Below, one piece after another: positions 22,976 through 35,500 of a stretch of DNA of 64,000 bases; position 1 is the first letter of the stretch; the number at the start of each line of letters is the position of its first letter. A program made the position numbers and the translations under genes. Below the pieces are notes generated by a model. It was not told where the DNA came from. It did no database searches and was given only the letters and a program-made list of their open reading frames with translations. The stretch comes from Rhabdornis inornatus (taxonomy: Eukaryota; Chordata; Aves; Passeriformes; Rhabdornithidae): contig VWZS01007633.1 of assembly GCA_013397075.1 (NCBI GenBank), positions 162,424 through 226,423 of the forward strand. The letters are read 5' to 3'.

Positions 22976-25760
22976 GGTGAGGCCTGAGCTCTGCAATCCT
23001 GCACGGGGTGACCCAGAGGATCCTGGGGGGAAGGGTCAGGAACAGATCCCTGCCCCTTTAATCCTCCTGTGCTCCCTCTCCAGGAGGCTGAGCCCCAAAC
23101 CACAACAATATTTCAGATTTTAAAAAAGAACCTTGGCTTTAAACTGCCCTGAGCTGGCCAAATCCCCTCATTTCTGCTGAAAAAAATCCTAATTCCCCAG
23201 TGGCTGAGGAGCCTGGCAATAAAGGAGCCTGAAAATTTAACACAGGAGCTGAGCAGCACAAGAAAAAATTGTGCCTGCCCATTTATATTTCTCAGGAATT
23301 CAGAAGAAATTGTCCTTGCCCATTTATATTTCTCAGGCACTCAGACATCAGGTCTAAGAGGGAAATTTTTTTAAATTTCAGAATTGTCTGAATTATCATC
23401 ATCAGTAAAAACTGACAGTTGTGATTAAACACCTGCTAAGGTTGGTTTGGCTTTCAGGCTGAGCTTTCACTCAACTTTTGCTTGTTCAAATTGTACAAAA
23501 GCTGTGGTTTGTCTCAAAAAAATGAAGGTAATTCTCCCTCTCGTGCCCTCAGTGTAAATTCCACTTGTTCCATCCTAATTTCCACTTCTTTCCCTGTTTG
23601 CTGGGTTGTGGAGGGGTTGGGTTCTAAAGCCACAATTCCCCAGATGAAATTTGAGCCTGCAGTGCTGAATTCATGGAACCTTCTAGCAGAATTTCAGAGA
23701 AATTAATTTTTTTAGTGCCCAGCCATTAAAATTGGCATCTGTTTAGGAGGCAGGGTAATTAGCAGAGATAGGGCCATGCTTTATCTCTTGCTGCTCCAGT
23801 GCACAACACACAATAAAATCCTAATTAGTGCTGGAAATTACTGCTCAATTCCAATCTCCTTGTTGATCCATCTATCTCCTAAGATTACAGCCTTGGATAA
23901 TAAATATGAAATTGCATTTAAATATCCCTGTGGCACCTTCCATGTCCCAGATTATCCCAAGGTGCTGCTTGGTCCCATCCATGAGCCTCATCTCAAAAAC
24001 CTAAAATTAATAAAAAGGAAAGCTGCTGTTTGGCAGATTTCCTGGGCAGCCCCAAACTTTGCTTTTTGTTGACAGAACCAGATGTTCCCACAGGTATTAA
24101 ACTCAGTCAGGTGCTTGCAGTGCCCCCTGCTCACCCAGCCCACAAAACCTGATTTGATTTTATCATGTGGCAGGAGGGCAGAGCTGGCTCTGTCAGCCCC
24201 ACTGAACACATCTCCATCATTATCCCCCTGCCATTCATTTTTTTTTTATGCTGGAATAATAAATAAATAAAGCTGGAAGTCTTGTTCTCCAGTCTCTGCT
24301 GGGATCAGCTGTGACCTCTCAGGGCTGTCCTGGCCCCCACTGCCACCTGAACAGTCCTTCAGAGCATTTCATCACTCAGCAACTCAGCCAGAGCTTAATG
24401 TTTAATTCTGAGAGTTCATTCCCTCCCTACAAAACCCTCCCTCCCTCCCTCAGCTGGGAATTTGGAATTCCACAGAGAATTCCCTGCAAAGCTCCAGACC
24501 CCTCTGAGCAGGATGAGGGACAGCTCCCACTGTAATCCCAATCCCAACTCCAGCTCTGGTTCTTCCAACCCCTTTCACCCAAAGCACTGCCCAGCCACCC
24601 AATTTATTCCCATTTCCAATTTATTCCCATTTCCCCAGAGCTGCAGTCATTTAATCCCAGAGATCAGAATAATTGACACAGGTAAATCTCCAAGGTGCAC
24701 AGAGCAATAAATACAAACACTCAGGCTGCTGTGGGGCTTTGTCAGGGCTGTTGAACTGCAGAAATTCACAGCAGCCTGGGCTGGTTTTTCTGCCTCCATG
24801 CCAATAAAAGCAGTGGGCTGTGCTGCACAGATCTAACATTTTTGTTTGCTGAATGAATTCCTGCTCTGATAAAAACACCACATGATGTGTTTGGGTGTCC
24901 ATGACTCACTGAAGGCACCAGTGCTCTGTGAATCAGCAGCAGCAGCAGCAGGACTTGACATCATTTCAGCCACAGAGCAGCAGGATGGGTCAGAACAAAG
25001 CTGCAAAACCTCCCTGGATGGAGCTGAACAAAAAATGACTGGTTCCACATTTGGGGACAGAAAAAAAGCAGGGAAAAGGGGCAAATGTGTCAGCAGAGTG
25101 TTCATTCTATCCAAGGCACTGAGCGCCCTGACACTGCAAGGAACCTGCAGCCAAATATTCCCCAAACCTTTAAGAAGGAAAAAGAAAACTTCAAAGCTGG
25201 AGCTTCCAGGACAGAGGTTTTGCTCTGCCAAAGGGGAAGGTTGGAATCTCTCTCATTTTTCTCACTATTCCCTTTTTGAAGCTCTCTCAGGCAGTTTGAG
25301 CAAAGCTGAACCAGGCCAGGGGACAGCACAGAACTGTGCTCAGGTAAAGCAGTCCCCCCTTTACATTCCAGATCAGTTTTAAACCATCCCAGGTATTTTT
25401 TGGCAGTGTAAACACCACTCTACCTCAGCCTGGAGCAGTGTGGCCAAGGTGAACAATTAGGCAAACTTCATTAAACTCCCCAAAGGAGCTGTTTGCTCCC
25501 ATTGTTCAAACCCCCCATTGCCTTGTAAAGCAAGGGAATTGCTGCCCTGCTTATCAGGGCTTTTTTTTTAATTATTAAGTTATTCTTGATGGCCATTCCT
25601 AATCACTCCTCAGGACACTGCTCATGTGACAAAGGGAATCACAGCCAGCACTGTCACTTCTGCCTCTGGACAGACATTGTGCCTTGATGATGGCCTTTAG
25701 CCACAGGAATTGTGCAATGACCATTCCCTCACTGCCTCTCCTCAGCTTTCCCAGCGTGCC
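22976..25760. other. intergenic between PLET1 and PTS, no gene recognised
   Basis: The convergent 3' ends of PLET1 and PTS flank this stretch. Short open frames only; nothing recognisable. Confidence 0.5.
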
Positions 25761-25761
25761 T

Positions 25762-26060
25762 CCAGCTCCAGGAATATCCAGGATAACTGGGGTTTAAATT
25801 CCTCTCCATCTCCAGGAATATCCAGGATAACTGGGGTTTAAATTCCTCTCCATCTCCAGGAATATCCAGGATAATTGGGATTTAAATTCCTCTCCAGCTC
25901 CAGGAATATCCAGGATAATTGGGATTTAAATTCCTCTCCAGCTCCAGGAATATCCAGGATAACTGGGATTTAAATTCCTCTCCAGCTCCAGGAATATCCA
26001 GGATAACTGGGGTTTAAATTCCTCTCCAGCTCCAGGAATATCCAGGATAACTGGGGTAGT
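25762..26060 (+). repeat. 44-nt minisatellite, 7 copies
   Basis: ccaggaatatccaggata begins at 25768, 25812, 25856, 25900, 25944, 25988 and 26032, a strict 44-nt period. Units differ by only a few bases (ggggttt/gggattt, ccatct/ccagct), so the expansion is recent. Confidence 0.95.
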
Positions 26061-26554
26061 GTCCATTTAAACTCCTCTCACAGGCTCATCCTGCTGCAAC
26101 GACCTCCATTGGATTTTGGGGTTGATTTTGGGGTTGATTTAAGGGTTTATTTTTGCACTCCCTCCCCCAGGTTCTGCCACCACTGGGGCTGTGACATTCC
26201 CACTTCAGATTCCTCAGCTTTCCATTCTCACCAACACCCTGCTCCCTTTGGCTCTCCAGTTTGGACCAGAAATGCTTTTTTTTTTATTGCCCACTACACC
26301 AGTTCCACACACTCAGAGAAAGATCTGCTGGCCACAGGAAGGAACATGCCTGCAGCACAGGAAATAAACTGATAAGCCAAAAAAAAAAAAAAGATAATGT
26401 AGTTCTCACTCTCAAAAAATGCTTCTCTGCCTGATCAAGAAGCAAAGCAACACCAAAGCTCACATTATTAAATATCATAAATTAATTATTTAATTTAGAG
26501 AGAAAGCAAAGACTTTTGTGATTTTGCCAGTCCACCTCCTCCCTCCAAATCTGC

Positions 26555-26560
26555 TTTATT
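26555..26560 (-). terminator. PTS: candidate poly(A) signal of PTS
   Basis: AATAAA on the minus strand, about 250 nt beyond the PTS stop codon. Confidence 0.6.
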
Positions 26561-26810
26561 TACCACGGCACAATTCTAAATTTCACATCAGCTTGGCAAA
26601 ACAGGAAGATCTTGAGAAAAAGCAGAGAAACCAACCCATGCTGAGAACCCAGATGGGCAAAGTGCTGCGAGGGTCCTTGTGAAACATCTGCCCTCGTCCT
26701 GATGTAACACAGAACCCAGGGCTGGCTGCAGGAAATGCTGGGCAGGGCTGCAGGGATGCACTGAGCTGATTTTGGAGCATTTCTCCTGAGCTGAGGAGCT
26801 GAGGCTGATC

Positions 26811-29800
26811 TCACTTCACAATGGTTTCCTCTCCCTTGTAAACCACCACGTTCTGCTCTGTCTCGTGCACTTCCACCTTGTAAAGGATTCCCTGGGGCAG
26901 GAGCTCCTGGAGGTTGTCCCAGATGAACACAGCAATGTTCTCTGTGGTGCTGGGGGGGAACAGCAGCAGGGTCAGAGCTGAAATGGCAGAAATGTCACCA
27001 AGGCTGGGGGGATGCTGAAGGGGATGACAACACCTGGATTAGGTGGGGATTGTGGCACTGCCAGCAAATGTGGGTGGCATGGACAGGTCCTGCCTGTCCA
27101 GGCCAATGAGGGACAGCAGGGCTGGACTCAGGTGTGGTCAGCACACAGGTAAAGGCTGCTGGTCCCCAGGTAGGATCAGCAACAGAACCAGAGGATGTGC
27201 CTCAAGCTGCACCAGGGGAGATACAGGTCGGATATTAGGAAGAAGTTTTTTATGGAAAGAATAATGAATTATTGGGATGCTTTGCCTGGGGAGGTGGTGG
27301 AGTCACATCCCTGGATGTGTTTTAAAAAAGACTGGATATAGCACTTGGTGCCATGCTTTAGTTGAGGTGTTAAGGTGTGGGTTGGACTCCATGATCTTGG
27401 AAGTCTCTTCCAACCTAATAATTCTGTGATTCTGTGATCCTGTGATCCTGTGATTCTGGGATTCCATGATTCCATGATTCTATGATTCTGTGATTCTGTA
27501 ATCCTGTTATTCTGTGATTCCATGATTCTATGATTCTGTGATCCTGTTATTCTGTGATCAGGCCCTGGAGACTGTTCCAGCCCCTCCAGGAGCCCCCATC
27601 ACCCACCTCACCACCTCAGAGAAGTAGGGCACATCCTTGTCCAGGTTTTTGTGGTCCAGTGGCTCCATGATTGCTTCCTGCAGGGAGAGGACAGTGACAG
27701 CCCTGTCCCTGCCTGGCCTGACGTTCAGATAACCACACACAGCCAGGCAGGATGGGAAAAAAGGGAAATAGCCCCAAATCCAGCTGTGAAATTCCCAGCT
27801 AGAAACGTGGCACTGCCTCACATAACAGAGCTAAGGCATTTAAGTCTTCAATTATTCCTTAATTTCTCTTTTATGTCCTGCCATCAGCAGCTCACCACAT
27901 CCCCATGCTGGCACCACACAAATTGCTGAGCTCTAATCAATTCTCCCAGGGGATCTGAAGGAAAACTGGGCTGGTTTTACCTGCATGTATTCCTTCAGGT
28001 CTGTCAGGTTCATCACCATCCCTGACACTGGGTCAATCTGCAGGGGAAGCACAAGGGAGACTGGTGGCCTGGTGACACAAATCAGACAGAGATATCTGTG
28101 GAAAATATCTTTCCACTGTCAGAGGGTTCCAACCCCACTCCTGTGATGTTCCCAAGCCTGGAAACAATTCCAGAGGTTTCACTCTCCCCTAAAAGCTGAC
28201 ACGAGGGAGAAACAACTCACTGGAAGAGTCTTCAAGTATAACAAAAGCATGAAAACAGCATTAAACTGTAAATCCTTGTTGTGAACAGGACAATGAATAT
28301 GGAAAACCTTCTTTTCTAGTGATGTGCACAGAGTTTCCAAAATGCTCTGGGAAATCCAGGCATGGGGATTCTGCCACACTGAGGAACAGAAAAAGGATTC
28401 TGGTTGCACTCACCTCTCCACGCACAGTGACCACAACTGAAAAAAAAGAAAAGATCAGGTCACTGGGATGTCCAGGGACCCAAAATAAATCTGCTGCTGC
28501 TGGGGACACACAACCCATTCCCTGCTCACCCTCAGGGTGCACTCAGGAGCGGGACTGTTTTTACAAAATGAGGGGATGCTCCATAAAAACAATGACTCAG
28601 AGGCACAAAAATCCCTCCCCAAGGTCTGATGCCCCAGGAGGTGGAGATAAGCCTGTCTTCCCTGATAAAGCAGCTCCTTAGCAGAGATTTCAGGTGCCAA
28701 CAACCCAGGGAGCCACTCCAGGAACTGGAGAGATCCAGTTCTGTGTGCTCAGGGCGTAGAAATGGGAGAACTTGTGAAAAAAAACAACATTCAAATTATG
28801 TTTATAGGCTGTTTAATTTGCATGGCTTTTGCTTAGAAAAATCTCCCTTCTAATCACAATGATTCTGCAGAGTGTAAACAAGCAGATTTGATTCAAGAAG
28901 TGGCATTTGAAGATAAATATTTATTATCTATTCAGCTGCCAAACCCACGCTACGGTTCAACCCCCTGCTGCTGAAATTTCCTCTTAATTCTTATCAAAAA
29001 CACAAACCCAGCCAGTAAAAGCTGTATGAGGCTGCTGAGAATGAGTGGCCCAGCCCTCCTGGGGTTATCCCCACCCCGAGAGCAAGGATGGAAATCAGCT
29101 CCCTACCTTTGTAGTTGTGCCCGTGGCCATTTGGGTTGTTGCACTTCCCAAACAGCTTCAGGTTCTCCTCATCACTCAGGGATTTACTGTGGGAAAGGCA
29201 GGCGTGGCACGTCAGCATCTGTTCCAGATGTTCCTGGATTCACTCAACTCTGCTCTCCAGCCTCCATCTCTTCCCTCCCCCACATTTAACCCACCAGCTC
29301 GGGAGGCACAAACACACAGAGGATGTTTGCTCCATGAAAAGATGTTGTTAACAGCAATGAGTATTTTTTTTTTTACTGTGGTTTTGTTTCTGTTTCACAG
29401 CATCTGCCTGACTCCACTGCTGGATAAATGCTCAGCATCTGGGCCCAAAATCACTTAGGCCTGGAGCAAGCTGCACATTTGGGTTATTATTAATTAGCAA
29501 AGCTTAGGGAGCCTCTCCAAGAAGTACAAAGGAATTCCCTCTGAATCTTCCCTTTGAAGCAATCCAGGGGCCTGCTCTGAATGTTTCAGGTCAAGGCACA
29601 TTTTGGGAACATCACAGAATCCCAGGATCACTGAGGCTGGACAAGAGCTGTGAGATCACTGAGCCCAACCTGTGACCCAGAGCACTGAGTGCCACATCCA
29701 GGAGTTCTCTGGGCACCTCCAGGGATGGGGACTCCCCTTCCAAGGCCTGGCCACCCTTTCCATGGAGAAATTCCTGCTCACCTCCATCACAAAGCTCCTC

Positions 29801-30192
29801 TGGCACAGCTCGGGGCTGTTTCCCTTTGTCCTATAGCCTGAGAGAAGAGGCCGAGCCTAAAACCTCCTTTGATGCAGTTTCAGCTCAAGGCACCCTTTAG
29901 GAAGACATCATTTTCGGGGGGAAAAGCAGCAGATGGGAGTGCGCAGGGCGATGTTTACAAACCGAAAGCGCCACCGGCTCTGTTAAAACACGGAACTGCA
30001 GCCGGGCACTGGCGGATGGCTGCGGGAAGGGGATGAGCCACGGAGAAAACCGGGAAGGAAACGCAGCGAGGGCTCGGAGCCTCCTCCCGGCGGGGCTGCT
30101 CACCTGTACGGGGCTCACCTGTGCAGGCGGTGGCAGGCGCTGAAGGTGACGGAGCGCGACAGCCGAGCCAGGCGGGCGGAGCGCGGCGACAT
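26811..30192 (-). CDS. PTS: 6-pyruvoyltetrahydropterin synthase
   Basis: The enzyme converts 7,8-dihydroneopterin triphosphate to 6-pyruvoyltetrahydropterin, the second step of tetrahydrobiopterin synthesis, in the cytosol as a homohexamer. Minus-strand exons are 30192-30119, 29186-29107, 28436-28414 (only 23 nt), 28037-27981, 27677-27607 and 26949-26811. They join without error to 444 nt, 147 aa (human 145). Expected zinc ligands are His21 (in FSACHRL), His46 and His48 (in NPNGHGHNYK). Expected catalytic residues are Cys40 (FGKCNNP), Asp86 and His87 (PLDHKNLD), with Glu131 (HETEQN) for pterin binding. The chain ends YKGEETIVK, about five residues past the mammalian end. The start lies in a CpG-rich region running into the N gap. 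BCO2 lies upstream on the same strand; intron 1 carries a CR1 copy. Confidence 0.97.
27175..27560 (+). mobile_element. CR1 LINE 3' end with expanded octamer tail
   Basis: Shows CR1 3' words in order: gtcggatattaggaagaag, gcctggggaggtggtggagt, gttggactccatgatcttgg, tctcttccaacc. It is followed by the terminal attctgtg-type repeat, here expanded to about 140 nt of ttctgtgat/ttccatgat units. It lies in PTS intron 5, antisense to PTS. Confidence 0.92.
29610..29892 (-). mobile_element. CR1 LINE 3' end, antisense
   Basis: Reads as reverse-complement CR1: atcacagaatcccaggatca, ctgaggctggacaagagct, cacctccagggatggggact, ccaccctttccatggagaaa, then ctggcacagctcggggctgt. It occupies part of PTS intron 1, in the same orientation as PTS. 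Confidence 0.88.
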
Positions 30193-30258
30193 CGCGGCGA
30201 CGGAGCGGGGACGGAGCGGGGACGGAGCGGGGCGGCTCCAGCCCGGCCCGGGGGCGGC

Positions 30259-30767
30259 NNNNNNNNNNNNNNNNNNNNNNNNNNNNNNNNNNNNNNNNNN
30301 NNNNNNNNNNNNNNNNNNNNNNNNNNNNNNNNNNNNNNNNNNNNNNNNNNNNNNNNNNNNNNNNNNNNNNNNNNNNNNNNNNNNNNNNNNNNNNNNNNNN
30401 NNNNNNNNNNNNNNNNNNNNNNNNNNNNNNNNNNNNNNNNNNNNNNNNNNNNNNNNNNNNNNNNNNNNNNNNNNNNNNNNNNNNNNNNNNNNNNNNNNNN
30501 NNNNNNNNNNNNNNNNNNNNNNNNNNNNNNNNNNNNNNNNNNNNNNNNNNNNNNNNNNNNNNNNNNNNNNNNNNNNNNNNNNNNNNNNNNNNNNNNNNNN
30601 NNNNNNNNNNNNNNNNNNNNNNNNNNNNNNNNNNNNNNNNNNNNNNNNNNNNNNNNNNNNNNNNNNNNNNNNNNNNNNNNNNNNNNNNNNNNNNNNNNNN
30701 NNNNNNNNNNNNNNNNNNNNNNNNNNNNNNNNNNNNNNNNNNNNNNNNNNNNNNNNNNNNNNNNNNN
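30259..30767. other. assembly gap (509 N) over the PTS promoter
   Basis: A run of N beginning 67 nt upstream of the PTS ATG. The preceding bases are almost pure G and C, so the gap probably hides the CpG-island promoter and 5' leader of PTS. Confidence 0.95.
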
Positions 30768-31985
30768 CCAGGATGCTCCAATCCACCCCCGTGTCCAGCC
30801 CCGGGATGCTCCTGTCCCCCTGTGTCAGTGTGGGACCCCGGGATGGTTGTGGACACACCTGCAGGAGTGCACCCCGGTAATAACATTCATGGAATTCAAG
30901 CAGAGGAATCCTTAAAGTCTGGTGATTGTCAGAAAGCTTTGGGAGAACGGGGAGAACCTGGATTTCTCCGTGCTGCAAGGGTGTGAATGTGCATTCCCTT
31001 AATTCCTGGGAATTCCTGGGGATAACGGAGTGAACCTGTGTGTTTGTCAGGGTGGAAAAACTCCAAGCGTCGGGGCAGGATCTGTGTGTGAGAGAAGCGG
31101 CTCGGGAGGAGAGAGAGCACAGCCCGTGTGCCCAGCCCGGGCCGGGCTCTGTGCTGGGGAAGCAGAGCTTTAAACACGGCAGCTCTGGGGACACAGCACG
31201 GGCTCGCACCTGAGCCTCTGAGCCCTCTTCGTTTCCCACATCAACGAGAAAAAAAAACACAAAAAAAAAAATCACCAAAAAAAAAAAAAAAACCACCACC
31301 ACACAAAAAACCTAAAAACCAACAACCAAGCAACCAAAAAACAAAAAAGCACACCAAAAAACCCAATGGTGCTTGAATTCCATTAAACACCTCTTCGCGC
31401 CATCGTGCTGCCGGTCCTGGGGGCTCCAGGATGTGACAATGACCAGAGGCAGCAGCAGAGGAGGCTGCAGGGCAGGGCTGGCACGGCACGAACGGGGGCT
31501 GTTTGCCATCTAGTGGCTTCGACCAGCTCTGCTTGAGCGTCCTCTGCCTCTCCCAGAGCCCGGAGGTAAAATCCTTTTTCTTTTCCCAAGACCTGTGAGG
31601 GAGGTGAAGGAAGGTCAGAGGAGGTAAAGCCCCAAGGGCAACAGGGCTCGTTTATTACTCAAGGAAATTATTCAAATCATTCTTCAGGCTTGTCACAACG
31701 AAGAAATGGAAGTCTTCACTTTTCATCCATGCATCTACAGCCCAGAGCTCAGCAGCTGCAGAAGCCTGGATGACACACAGGGCTGGAGTTTGTTCTGCTC
31801 TGCTTTACCCCAAAGAGATACCGAGGCCATAGTGGAGCTCTCCGTGTTTCCTACTGGTGTTTCCTACTGGTTGAACTGGGAGGAAGGCAGGAGCTATCAG
31901 CCAGCAGAGCTGTGTCCTGCTCTGGAGATGTTCCCCACATCGACAAGACTGTGTGAGGGCAGGGAAAGAAAGGAAAAACTTCTCA
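30768..31985. other. intergenic between PTS start and BCO2 3' end
   Basis: GC-rich near the gap, then an A-rich simple block (about 31245-31365). No coding exon recognised. A minus-strand AATAAA at 31651-31656 is an alternative distal poly(A) signal for BCO2. Confidence 0.5.
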
Positions 31986-31989
31986 AGGT

Positions 31990-31995
31990 TTTATT
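31990..31995 (-). terminator. BCO2: candidate poly(A) signal of BCO2
   Basis: Minus-strand AATAAA about 535 nt beyond the BCO2 stop codon. Confidence 0.45.
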
Positions 31996-32529
31996 GGAGG
32001 GCACTGCTATGGTACAGAAAAAAGCACACACGCAGCTTCTGTGAGTGTCTGCATGCACCCTCTGGAGTCCCCTGAAGGCAACCTTGATGCAGTGAAGGGA
32101 TTTCCTCCCCTTCACTGGCCCCACCTGTCACCTGTTGGGTTTTACTCCTCTCTTCTGCTTTATTCCAGCCAAAGTCACAGCCCCGAGGGTTGATGGTCTC
32201 TTCCCCTCAGAGCACACTGCTGCCAAAGGAAGGGGTTCATCACCTCAGTTCCCATTTTCTCCCTTGCAAGCCTCAGCCTGGCATCCTTTGTGAACTGCTG
32301 CTACAGCTGGTCTAGCAAGACAGTGACAAAAATGTAGATAAAGCAGTGGGCTGTGGGAGAGAAGGGGCTTCTGCCTTCCTCGGCTGCATTTTGTTAGGAA
32401 TTCAGGAGGTAATGGTGGAGAAAAAGCAGTTCCTTCATCGCAGAAGTGAGGGAAAGGTGGGGGGTGAAAGCAGGAGCTTTCAGCCGAGCCTGGCTCAGCC
32501 CTGAGTCCCAGGAGGTGCCCAGGAGCTCC

Positions 32530-35500
32530 TCAGTGGGCAGTGAAGATGCCGTGGAACCCGTAAGGCATTGGCACCCCGACTTCTGCTCGCCCCAGCTCCC
32601 GGAAGGTCTCTGCATCCAGCACGAGCAGGAAAGCACTTTGGTTCTGCAGGAGGAGGACAAAGGCACAGTGAGTGTCCAGGATGAACTTTCCCCGTGTTTG
32701 CACACAAAGGCACAAAGCAGGCCATGGAGCCCAAAGCACTGAGACTCACAGATTCCATTGGGAAGCACCAACATCCTGACAAAACTCCTGCTTGCACTGC
32801 CTGTGCTTGGCCATGGCAGAGCCACACCCTCTGGGGAGCCCCAAACTCGGCTTTGAGGTTTAAAAAGTGGATTAATGCTGTGTGACTTTGACAAACTGCT
32901 GCCAGCAAGTTACCTCAGTGGGGGAGACCACCACAGACAAGATGACTCCGCTGTCCTCTGCCGTGGCATTAGGCACTGGCACAAACACAGGCTCTGATGG
33001 GTAGGATCCCTCCTCCTGCCAAATCTAGCAAGCACAGGAACGTAAGGATGAGTTTCAGGGACATATGGATGAGTTTCATTTCATTAATACTTGTCTACTG
33101 CAGTGAGCAGAGTTACAAGTGCTCCCCACAAAAGCACCTCTGTGCTCCAATAAACTTGGAGTTCAACCTTTTAATTATTTTTTTTTTTCATGCCAGGAGT
33201 GTGATGGTGCCATCCTCTCCTGTTTGGTGACTGTGCCACATTCAAAAGGTGCCAGGTGAAATTCGGAATCTCATCCCAGACCCATGTGGGCAAAGCCCTA
33301 AAGCTCCCAGCAAATGACACACCTTCAAATCCAGTTCAGTGGATGAGCTGACTTCACCTCACCTTGAAATTCTTGGTCTCCACATCGACCTTGATCAAGG
33401 AATCTCCCACCAGGTGCCCGAATCCACAGCCATAGAAGTAGCGGTACCTCCTGCCGTTGTACCCCCTGTAATTGATCTGGGGGAACTCCAGGCCCCCAAC
33501 TTTCTCAAAGCCCTCAGGGTGGAGGTTTTCATGTGTGCACCAGACCTGGGAGAAATGTGCAGAAAGCACAGCAGGGTTGGTTCAGCTTGGACAGGGCAGG
33601 AGAGCTGACTGGTCCCAGCAACCAGTGGTTAAAGCTCTGAGGCACAGGGCAGGAGCAGCTGCATAAATGCATTTATGATTTGGTTTGGTTTGGTTTGGTT
33701 TGGTTTGGTTTGGTTTGGTTTGGTTTGGTTTGATACACACCTTGCCATCTGCACCTTTCACAGCCTTTGCCTGGCTATAAGGCAGTGGGTTGAGGTTTTT
33801 CCCCACGGGTGTGTCTGAATCCACGTCCAGAGGGAGAACAAAGCGGCGGGGGAAGGCTCTGGGAATGGAGGCATAAACCTGTTACAGAGACAGAAAGTGT
33901 TGGTGATGGAGACAGACACACTCTTCAGCCTGAATGCACTTTTGGGGAACAATTCTGAAGTTTTAGACACCCCTGAATTCTTCTTCTTCTTTTCCTTATG
34001 TGTTTGACCAACTTCTGGTAAGGTAAAGCACGCAATGGAAAGAAGAAGTTCCCTGCACATTCCAGTAATTTACAGCAGAAACCAAAACCACAAGAATTAA
34101 AAGGGCCAGCACTGCTCTCACAGTCATCAATGTTGAGTTGAGTATGCAAATCAGCCCATTATCTCGAAATCCAGCAGTGGGACAGACACTGCACTCTTTT
34201 ATTTAGTTAGAACAGGTTTATGTTGCTTTACATCACTCTGTGGAGAAGCAGGAGAGCTCTGTGCCTTCAGTGCCTGAGGTTACCCTGCAGGATTCCCTCT
34301 TCCATGCTCAGGTACACTTGGATTCATGGCTGGAAGCCCAGGGGAATGATGATGGATTTACCTGGGGAGCAAAGTGCAGCCCCCAGTGTGGCAGACACTC
34401 AGCACATTGAGAGGGATAATTCCACCACTGCCACTAAAGCTCTGCTCAAGCCAAGTTTATAACCTGTCATATTCTCATACAAATAAAATAGATAAGGACC
34501 CTATTTTGGTGTCTTTCAGTTACTTCAATCTGCAATTCTTCAATTCAGTTGTGAAACTTCACTTTAATCTCATGTGTTAATCCTGAAACCCTGTTTTCAA
34601 AACTTTTCTGGTTCACGTAACCAGAGGAACTCTGCCAGACAAAATACTCTGCCAGGGTTAGCGAGCAAGCAAATTTGGGGAAAGGAGACAAGCCATGCCC
34701 AGACACTCCTGAGGCTTTTGGTGCAATGAAGGTTGAGATTCTGTTCTTAAATGACTCCTCTGTGTATGTGTCGGTAAAGCGTGGTGGTGATGCCACTTGT
34801 CACTTGAAGAATGTGGGTGCTGGAAACACAGCCCCAGTGATGACACCAGGACACCTTCAGCCACATCACATTCCACCCGGGTTGTGCTCAGAGAAGGACC
34901 AAAAAAAAGCTGGGATTAACACTCTGATGTACTTGAATATGCTCCAAAAACGCTTGAGAAACCCCTAAAATAAATGGCAGAAGAAAGCAGAAGCCCATGG
35001 GACACAGCTGTGCTCCTTTCAGGTCGGAGCTGAGTTGGTTCTAGACGGCTCAGGACACAGACAGAGGAAGTTCAGCCCTGTCTGGACATGCAGCAGCCCC
35101 CCTGCACACTGGGTTTCCAACAAACACATCTGCAGGGCGAGAAACTGAAAGCACCACTTTTCCCATGTGTGACCTATGCAAAATAATGCCCCTCACACTG
35201 AAATGGGGCTTTTCACAGAGCTGGACACAATAAAGAATTTATTCCAACTTGCTGTTCTGGGTGACTGTGGGGAACAGTGCAGGGGTTTGTGTGGTATTTG
35301 TGTTCCTGTGATTTTCATAAAAACTGCTCCTTTTCTGAAGCAATGCCTTAAAGAACAGGGTTTCTTTTTCTTTTTCCATTTAGAAGTCAGGCCACAACTT
35401 ATTTTGCATAATTTCTTGGGGGAAAATTGTATTACACAATGATGAGGAAAATGAATGTCATCAAAACCAAGGTTTTAAAATGGAAATAAATTCTGCCAGG

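Noticed and set aside
30115..31302. Open frame of 395 codons on the minus strand and others across the gap
   Set aside because: Most of the length is N; only the PTS exon 1 part is real.
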